The position numbers and the translations under genes were made by a program. DNA of 64,000 nt, from contig NZ_CP024770.1 in NCBI RefSeq assembly GCF_011395035.1, forward strand, positions 1,173,216 to 1,237,215, given 5' to 3'. Under the pieces are notes generated by a model that was not told the origin of the DNA, did not search any database, and was given only the letters and a program-made list of their open reading frames with translations. Positions 59,146 to 64,000 of this stretch are shown here, piece after piece (positions within the stretch are counted from its first letter, which is position 1; every line of letters starts with the position of its first letter). Origin of the DNA: Pantoea cypripedii (GTDB lineage Bacteria > Pseudomonadota > Gammaproteobacteria > Enterobacterales > Enterobacteriaceae).

Positions 59146-60081
59146 ATGAAACAGAAAGTCCTGAAACAAGCCGGCCTGCCAGATGCCCTGACGCAGGAAC
59201 TGAGTGAGCGTTATGATCTTTATGAGCTGGCGAATATGAACGCTAGCGATTTCGCCGCCATTGCCAGTGAGTTCACTGCGGTGGTGACTAACGGTGAAGC
59301 GGTAGTGACACGCGAGTTCATGCAGTCATTGCCTGCGCTTAAACTCATTGCGGTGTTTGGTGTCGGCTATGATGGTGTCGATGTGTCCGCCGCCCGCGAT
59401 TTTGATATCGCAGTGACTCATACACCTGGCGTGCTGACCGATGATGTCGCTGACCTGGCCATTGGTCTGATGCTGGCAACGTCACGTCAAATCGTCGCAG
59501 CGCAACGTTTCATCGAGCAGGGGAGCTGGTCGTCAGGGGGGTTCCAGTGGACACGCAAAGTCTCCGGTAAACGCCTGGGTATCATCGGCATGGGGCGTAT
59601 CGGGCAGGCGATTGCCCGCCGCGCCAGCGCATTCGATATGCAGATTGCTTACAGCAATCGCACCGAGCTAACAGCGTTGCCGTGGCGCTATATTGCCGAT
59701 TTGCCCTCTCTGGCGCAGGACAGCGATTTCCTGATGGTTTGCGTTCCCGGTGGCGCAGAGACAAAAGCGCTGGTTAATCAGGCGGTGCTGGCAGCATTAG
59801 GTTCTGAGGGGATCCTCATCAACATTTCCCGTGGCAGTGTGATTGATGAATCCGCACTGATTAATGCGCTTGATAATAAGGTGATTGCGGGCGCAGGGCT
59901 GGATGTTTTTGCTAATGAGCCGAATGTGCCGGTTGCGTTGCATCAGCGTGACAATGTGGTGATTACGCCGCACATGGCGAGTGCCACCTGGGAAACGCGG
60001 CGGGAAATGTCGCGGCTGGTGATGGCAAACGTGAATGCCTGGTTTGCTGGCGAACCACTGGTGACACCGGTCACGGCGTGA
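59146..60081 (+). CDS. D-isomer-specific 2-hydroxyacid dehydrogenase
   Basis: A 311-residue NAD(P)-dependent oxidoreductase. The nucleotide-binding loop GMGRIG is at 148-153, and the catalytic triad is Arg229 (NISRGSVID), Glu258 (FANEP) and His276 (ITPHMAS). The length and SNRTE after the second strand suit glyoxylate/hydroxypyruvate reductases that use NADPH (GhrB type). It forms an operon with the upstream MFS carrier and ends before a hairpin shared with the opposing MetE-like gene. Confidence 0.92.
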   Translation: MKQKVLKQAGLPDALTQELSERYDLYELANMNASDFAAIASEFTAVVTNGEAVVTREFMQSLPALKLIAVFGVGYDGVDVSAARDFDIAVTHTPGVLTDDVADLAIGLMLATSRQIVAAQRFIEQGSWSSGGFQWTRKVSGKRLGIIGMGRIGQAIARRASAFDMQIAYSNRTELTALPWRYIADLPSLAQDSDFLMVCVPGGAETKALVNQAVLAALGSEGILINISRGSVIDESALINALDNKVIAGAGLDVFANEPNVPVALHQRDNVVITPHMASATWETRREMSRLVMANVNAWFAGEPLVTPVTA

Positions 60082-60088
60082 TGCCTTT

Positions 60089-60111
60089 CGGGCAGCCAAT
60101 ATCGCTGCCCG
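60089..60111. terminator. Bidirectional hairpin
   Basis: CGGGCAGC / GCTGCCCG, an 8-bp stem with a 7-base loop, between the converging dehydrogenase and MetE-like genes. Confidence 0.65.
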
Positions 60112-60123
60112 GCTACAGAAAAC

Positions 60124-61275
60124 TTATTTACTCCAGAGTTTCCGGCTGGCGATATCGGCACCGGCACGCATCGCCCGGAACTTTTCACGCACCACGGTCG
60201 GATGCACTTCAGGCTTATAAGTGGCCTGTGAAGAGAAACCACAGTCAGCACCGGCAACCACATTCTCTTTGCCCACGCGTTCAGCAAAACGAATCAAACG
60301 CTCAGCGATCAGTTCAGGATGCTCCACGGTGTTGCTGGCATGGCAAATCACACCAGGGATCAGGTATTTTCCTTGTGGCAGTTTCACCTCTTCCCAGATG
60401 TGATACTCATGCTCGTGACGCACGTTACCTGCTTCAAAAGAATAACCTGACACGTTGATGTTCAGCATATAGCGCACGAACTCGATAAACGGTACATCGT
60501 GGATACGAGGACCTTCGTTGATGCTGTAACAGGTGTGATAACGGATTTTGTCGGCTGGAATGCCACGCAGAGCGTGATTGAGAATATCGACATACTCATT
60601 GGCTTTGGCAATGATCTGCGCGTTATTCAGGTGCGGATCGGCAAACAGGTCAGGCAGGAAGGGGTCGTCAATTTGCAGGGAAAAACCGGCATCGATGATC
60701 GCTTTATATTCCACGCGCAAGGCTTCTGCCACCGCTGAAAGATAATCTCCCTCGCGCGGGTAGAATTCGTTGGTGCCCACGCCCGTTGGCGCAACAGAGG
60801 GAACAAATGCACTGAAGGCATTGGCGGCCCTGGCGGCGTCTGCCAGGTTAGTCAAATCACGTTGCAATTGTGCCACACCATGGTAGGCAATCGGGCCGGT
60901 ACAGGCGACAGGGACGAAGGGCACCAGGTTGCCACCCAGCATCGCTTCGCCAAAGTACTGTTGGTAATATTCCGGGAACGCATTCACTTCAGCATCAAAG
61001 GCGGCATAGCCCTGGCCTGGGCGTGGCTCAAAACCGGCAATACGATCGCGCACGTAGGCAAAGAAGCCCACTTTCGACATCTCGCCATCAGCAACGATAT
61101 CGATCCCATCGGCAACCTGTTGTTGCACGGAGGCGAAGACCGCGTCACGGACTTCTTTTTCTAGCTCGGTATCATTTTCCGCGCCCTGAATGTTCGCTTT
61201 CATGATATCGAGAAGCTTAACCGGACGAGCGAGGCTGCCGACGTGGGTGGTTAAAATGCGGTTTTCAGCTGACAC
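60124..61275 (-). CDS. Cobalamin-independent methionine synthase II-type protein
   Basis: A 383-residue TIM barrel matching the C-terminal catalytic half of MetE. Zinc-ligand candidates are His247 and Cys249 (RYHTCYS), Glu281 (SFEAGN) and Cys345 (GADCGF). It lacks MetE's N-terminal domain. It begins with GTG after AGGGAG. Stand-alone proteins of this type act as methyltransferases of uncertain methyl donor, including archaeal MetE-like enzymes; related proteins take part in dealkylation of xenobiotics. A perfect 22-bp palindrome lies about 95 bp upstream. Confidence 0.85.
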   Translation of the reverse strand: MSAENRILTTHVGSLARPVKLLDIMKANIQGAENDTELEKEVRDAVFASVQQQVADGIDIVADGEMSKVGFFAYVRDRIAGFEPRPGQGYAAFDAEVNAFPEYYQQYFGEAMLGGNLVPFVPVACTGPIAYHGVAQLQRDLTNLADAARAANAFSAFVPSVAPTGVGTNEFYPREGDYLSAVAEALRVEYKAIIDAGFSLQIDDPFLPDLFADPHLNNAQIIAKANEYVDILNHALRGIPADKIRYHTCYSINEGPRIHDVPFIEFVRYMLNINVSGYSFEAGNVRHEHEYHIWEEVKLPQGKYLIPGVICHASNTVEHPELIAERLIRFAERVGKENVVAGADCGFSSQATYKPEVHPTVVREKFRAMRAGADIASRKLWSK

Positions 61276-61369
61276 GTTGTTCTCCCTGAGGGATGTGGGT
61301 TTGCAGATGGATTGGCGACAATCCTTTTATTGGTAGCCCTACCTGAATACAAAAGTGAATACATGTCAA

Positions 61370-61391
61370 ACTAATCATTAGGATGATTAGT
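61370..61391. promoter_or_regulatory. 22-bp palindromic operator candidate
   Basis: ACTAATCAT-TAGG-ATGATTAGT, perfect 9-bp arms, 95 bp before the MetE-like gene. It is likely a dimeric regulator site; no regulator gene is adjacent. Confidence 0.5.
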
Positions 61392-61501
61392 GTCCGGCAC
61401 GTATTTAGCCAGAGGCAGCAGCCTTCCCATAGAACGTTCGGTGTTAATAAGTGGAATACGGCTTTTTCCGGCCAGGTGATGATTATGTGGCAGAGCTGAA
61501 T

Positions 61502-61924
61502 TTAAGAAATATTGGTTTTGGTTAAATAGTGTCGCTGTATCCCTGCCTGAGGAAAATCGGATAAAGTCATCTGCTTTTCATAGCCTTGCTTCAGATAAAA
61601 CGGCAGTGCCTGGAAACTGAAAGTATCCACAAGACTGTGCTTACACCCATTCCTGATACCTTCCTGTTCTGCGGTGCGCAGAAGTTCGCCACCTAAGCCA
61701 CTGCATCTTGCAGACTCACTTACCCATAAGTAATCAATGCATAACCATAATCCTTTATGTGATGAGATTAACCCACCCATCATCTCACCTGATTCATTAC
61801 GCGCATAAACGCCAAACTGCCCCCAATCGGCAGTGCAGATAAATTGTTGGTTGTAGCTTCTCAGGCCTTTGAAAAGTTCATTTCTATCCGTATCTGTAAT
61901 AGACGAAGTAATTTTAATCTCCAT
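61502..61924 (-). CDS. GNAT-family N-acetyltransferase
   Basis: A 140-residue acetyltransferase. The acetyl-CoA loop is SESARCSGLGGELLRTAEQEG (about 72-92), preceded by the strand GLWLCIDYLWV; FYLKQGYEKQM ends the fold. GGGAG lies before the ATG. Small, single-domain, with no partner gene. Substrate unknown. Confidence 0.82.
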   Translation of the reverse strand: MEIKITSSITDTDRNELFKGLRSYNQQFICTADWGQFGVYARNESGEMMGGLISSHKGLWLCIDYLWVSESARCSGLGGELLRTAEQEGIRNGCKHSLVDTFSFQALPFYLKQGYEKQMTLSDFPQAGIQRHYLTKTNIS

Positions 61925-62073
61925 CTTTATCTCCCTTTTAACTTTCTTCCAGAGAACTGACTAAAAAATATCAGCGCGAAGAGTAGACAATCCAATCCAA
62001 ACTTATCATGTTTATGCCTCCGCTGCTAACGTAGCCTGACAGCAGTGACTCAAAGTAATACGACGTTAAGTAC

Positions 62074-62097
62074 GCCTGAGCACAATTGTGCCCAGGC
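62074..62097. terminator. Hairpin after the surface-repeat gene
   Basis: GCCTG-A-GCAC-AATT-GTGC-C-CAGGC, nine base pairs with one A-C mismatch, 17 bp beyond the stop of the leftward repeat-protein gene. Confidence 0.6.
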
Positions 62098-62113
62098 GCA
62101 TTCATGGCCCGTG

Positions 62114-63184
62114 TTAGAAACTACGATGGAAGTTGACCAGCGGCAATACCGGAATGGCGGCGTTGGTTGCTACGTTGATCAGACCAATCTGCAAACCTTC
62201 CAGATCTTTTGTGGTGTTGATTAAACCAAACTGGAAGGAGGTTCTGTCCGCGTAGTTAATGGCACCGATATCAGCGGTACTGGATTGCGAGAAGTTGATG
62301 CCACCAAGGTTCAGGCCAGTCACATTTTTGGCGACGTTAATACCCCCGAGGTTGAGGCCTGTCACATCACCGGTGAAGTTAAATCCACCCAGGTTGAAAC
62401 CTGCAACATTACCCATCACGTTGACGGCTCCGATATTGGCACCCGTAACATTATGAGTACGATTGATTGCAGAGATATTCAATCCGGTCATATCCTCTGA
62501 CCAGTTGAAGGCTGCAATGTTGGTACCCACAACATTCTGTGATTTATTAACCGCAGCAATATTCAGGCCGGTAATATCACCTTCACTCCAGTTCGCTATG
62601 GCACCGATATTCAGTCCGGTCACATCACGCGTATGGTTGGCAACGCTGATATTGGCTCCGGTGGTTTTGCCCTCGGTCCAGTTGAATGGGCTGATGTTCA
62701 GACCACGAATATTACCCTGGCTATAGTTAGCAATACCGGCAAGATTGAACCCGTCCACATCGCTGGTCATATTGGCAAGACCCAGATTGAAACCGGTTAA
62801 GTTCCCGGTGCGGCTGTATAGCCCGATATTTGCACCATTGATGTCACCCACCTGGTTAGCGAGGCCAATATTCAGGCCATTATCTTTACCGCCATGCCAG
62901 TTAAACAGGCCGATTGCCGCACCGTTCATACCATTACGAATATGGGAACCTGCCGCAGCACCAATCTGTAATCCGTTCAGATGATCAAGTTCGGAATAGC
63001 CTAAAATCGGCAGGTCGAAACCGTTTACTGTCCCGGTATCACTGTACAAAAAAGACCCATGAAAACCGTTTACTGTGCGATCGGCTGGCAGATTGCCAAA
63101 TGAGGATAATTGCACAGGGGCAGCCTGGCTAATGCCAGCAAATAAAATCGTAGATAAAGCCAATGCCATGCTTGATATTTTCAT
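62114..63184 (-). CDS. Exported surface-repeat protein (VC2662/LA_2272-like solenoid)
   Basis: A 356-residue secreted protein starting at ATG 63184; the frame extends to 63226 without support. The signal peptide ends near ISQAA. Residues about 85-340 are about 14 units of roughly 18 residues with consensus G-x-N-(I/L)-(G/A)-x-x-N-x-(T/S), such as VTGLNLGGINFTGDVTGLN. This spacing suits a parallel beta-helix or solenoid, as proposed for the surface-exposed repeats of Leptospira LA_2272 and Vibrio VC2662. Function unknown; plausible roles are adhesion or surface shielding. Confidence 0.75.
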   Translation of the reverse strand: MKISSMALALSTILFAGISQAAPVQLSSFGNLPADRTVNGFHGSFLYSDTGTVNGFDLPILGYSELDHLNGLQIGAAAGSHIRNGMNGAAIGLFNWHGGKDNGLNIGLANQVGDINGANIGLYSRTGNLTGFNLGLANMTSDVDGFNLAGIANYSQGNIRGLNISPFNWTEGKTTGANISVANHTRDVTGLNIGAIANWSEGDITGLNIAAVNKSQNVVGTNIAAFNWSEDMTGLNISAINRTHNVTGANIGAVNVMGNVAGFNLGGFNFTGDVTGLNLGGINVAKNVTGLNLGGINFSQSSTADIGAINYADRTSFQFGLINTTKDLEGLQIGLINVATNAAIPVLPLVNFHRSF

Positions 63185-64000
63185 GATTTTTTCTCGTATT
63201 AACTGCTTACAACCTGAATGGGCCAAAAATACAAAGTTGATTGCAGTCTATTGGTGGTTAAATAATCAAATAAATCTGGTTTGTATTATTATAATGACCG
63301 CTGACTTTAATCGTTAGCTTACCGAAATGTGCTTAACGCACTGAGTGATGTCATTTAATTAATATGTCGCAACCTGTAAATAAGCACAATGTGAATAGAT
63401 CAGCATAAAATAATAAAAATTAAAGAGATAGCTGGAATGGACAATGTTAATTGCGCAGAAATAGTGAGGGTAGAAAATTGTACAGGCAGAGGGATAGTTT
63501 AAAGATGAAGATGTCAGAAAGAGAGAGGATGAAAGTTAAGAGGGGGCAGAGCAAAATATAATCAAGGCTGTTTAAGAATGGTGAACAGCGAGCAAAACGA
63601 CAAAGCATGAACCGATGTGGGTAATTTTTTTAGTATTTGATGCGATTTTCCTGGCGGGCAGATAAAAAAACCAAAACAGGGCTGGCATTTAACTTATTGA
63701 AATATATGAATTTAATTCAGACGAGGAAAATGTATATGATTGATAAATGGTCTGTTTTCTATAATTTAACCCATTAACCAATTGAAAAAATGGTTAAATA
63801 TTAAATATATACAAATTGACAAACAAATTAACACTTTGCTGACGAATGGATTGATTTGTTCAGAGAGAAAAGTAAAATGCATTTCATACAGTCACAATAA
63901 AATGACGCCATTAGAAAATAATTTTCATTAGATAATTTCCTGGCTGAATTCATAAATCTTAGTTCATTGAATAAAAAACTATAACAGTAAAATTCGAAAA
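63185..64000. other. 816-bp AT-rich region without a recognised gene
   Basis: No protein of recognisable kind. A 15-codon frame (63730-63777, MYMIDKWSVFYNLTH) has GAGGAAA just before it and a 7-bp inverted repeat TTAACCA/TGGTTAA (63774-63797) over its stop. This could be a leader peptide, but the evidence is thin. High AT and lack of genes suggest a regulatory or foreign segment that may continue beyond the window. Confidence 0.45.

Noticed and set aside
62114..63184. The repeats as a CRISPR array or DNA tandem array
   Set aside because: The repetition is at protein level in a continuous reading frame, with diverged DNA and no spacers.
63730..63777. 15-codon leader peptide with overlapping hairpin
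   Set aside because: The ribosome site is plausible, but AT-rich DNA yields such short frames easily and no downstream gene lies in the window. Kept only as a remark in the region entry.

Overview
The window looks like an accessory region of an enterobacterium, most probably Erwiniaceae and Pantoea-like. The basis is the near-E. coli AcrB and AegA homologues, the OmpC/OmpF-type and general porins, FhuB/FhuD, moderate GC, and many small catabolic or stress modules without ribosomal, tRNA or other core genes. A large plasmid or a variable chromosomal segment would both fit. No integrase, insertion sequence, tRNA, rRNA or CRISPR array was recognised.

Layout: 1-479 holds no convincing gene but contains a 196-bp imperfect palindrome. 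480-1443 encodes a glutathione peroxidase and a tandem Mop-domain molybdate-binding protein. 1598-9128 is a sugar locus: a leftward operon (MFS transporter, fused DhaK-DhaL kinase, TIM-like isomerase, xylose-isomerase-like TIM barrel, 6PGDH-like dehydrogenase, then a SorC regulator) with a divergent RpiB-like isomerase. The kinase/TIM-like/RpiB-like trio matches the known erythrulose-phosphate route, so a four-carbon sugar is the best guess. 9186-16103 contains a porin, an old-yellow-enzyme reductase, an orphan polymorphic-toxin/immunity pair, HicB with a probable decayed hicA, ArsR and LysR regulators and an acetyltransferase. 16153-19972 has an AegA-like iron-sulfur flavoprotein, an HD hydrolase and a GlxA-type regulator. 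19975-26055 is a hydroxamate siderophore uptake operon (TonB receptor, Tat-exported FhuD, double FhuB, no FhuC) with an AraC regulator behind a Fur-like box.

26097-33516 holds an OmpF-type porin, an atypical SDR, and an AcrAB-like RND pump with its own MarA-like activator and a DUF1471 peptide. 33827-44818 is rich in carbonyl-acting enzymes: a zinc alcohol dehydrogenase, an NTP-exchange-type membrane carrier joined to a Tat-exported Rossmann protein, two SDRs, a DHA2 efflux carrier, two LysR regulators and two aldo-keto reductases. Five intergenic regions from 33.6 to 44.9 kb carry a 15-bp ATGA-N7-TCAT box of LysR type. This suggests one local regulon for aldehyde/ketone handling and is the strongest candidate here for an undescribed system.

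44994-47859 is a membrane catalase-like / cytochrome b561 / ECF sigma / anti-sigma operon. 47915-53398 is a 1,827-residue putative toxin with a C-terminal HExxH metalloprotease module in AT-richer DNA. The right end holds a chemoreceptor, an exported alpha/beta hydrolase, an orphan 153-residue protein, an MFS plus 2-hydroxyacid dehydrogenase pair, a MetE C-terminal-like enzyme, an acetyltransferase and a repeat-rich surface protein. It ends in about 0.8 kb of AT-rich DNA without a recognisable gene.
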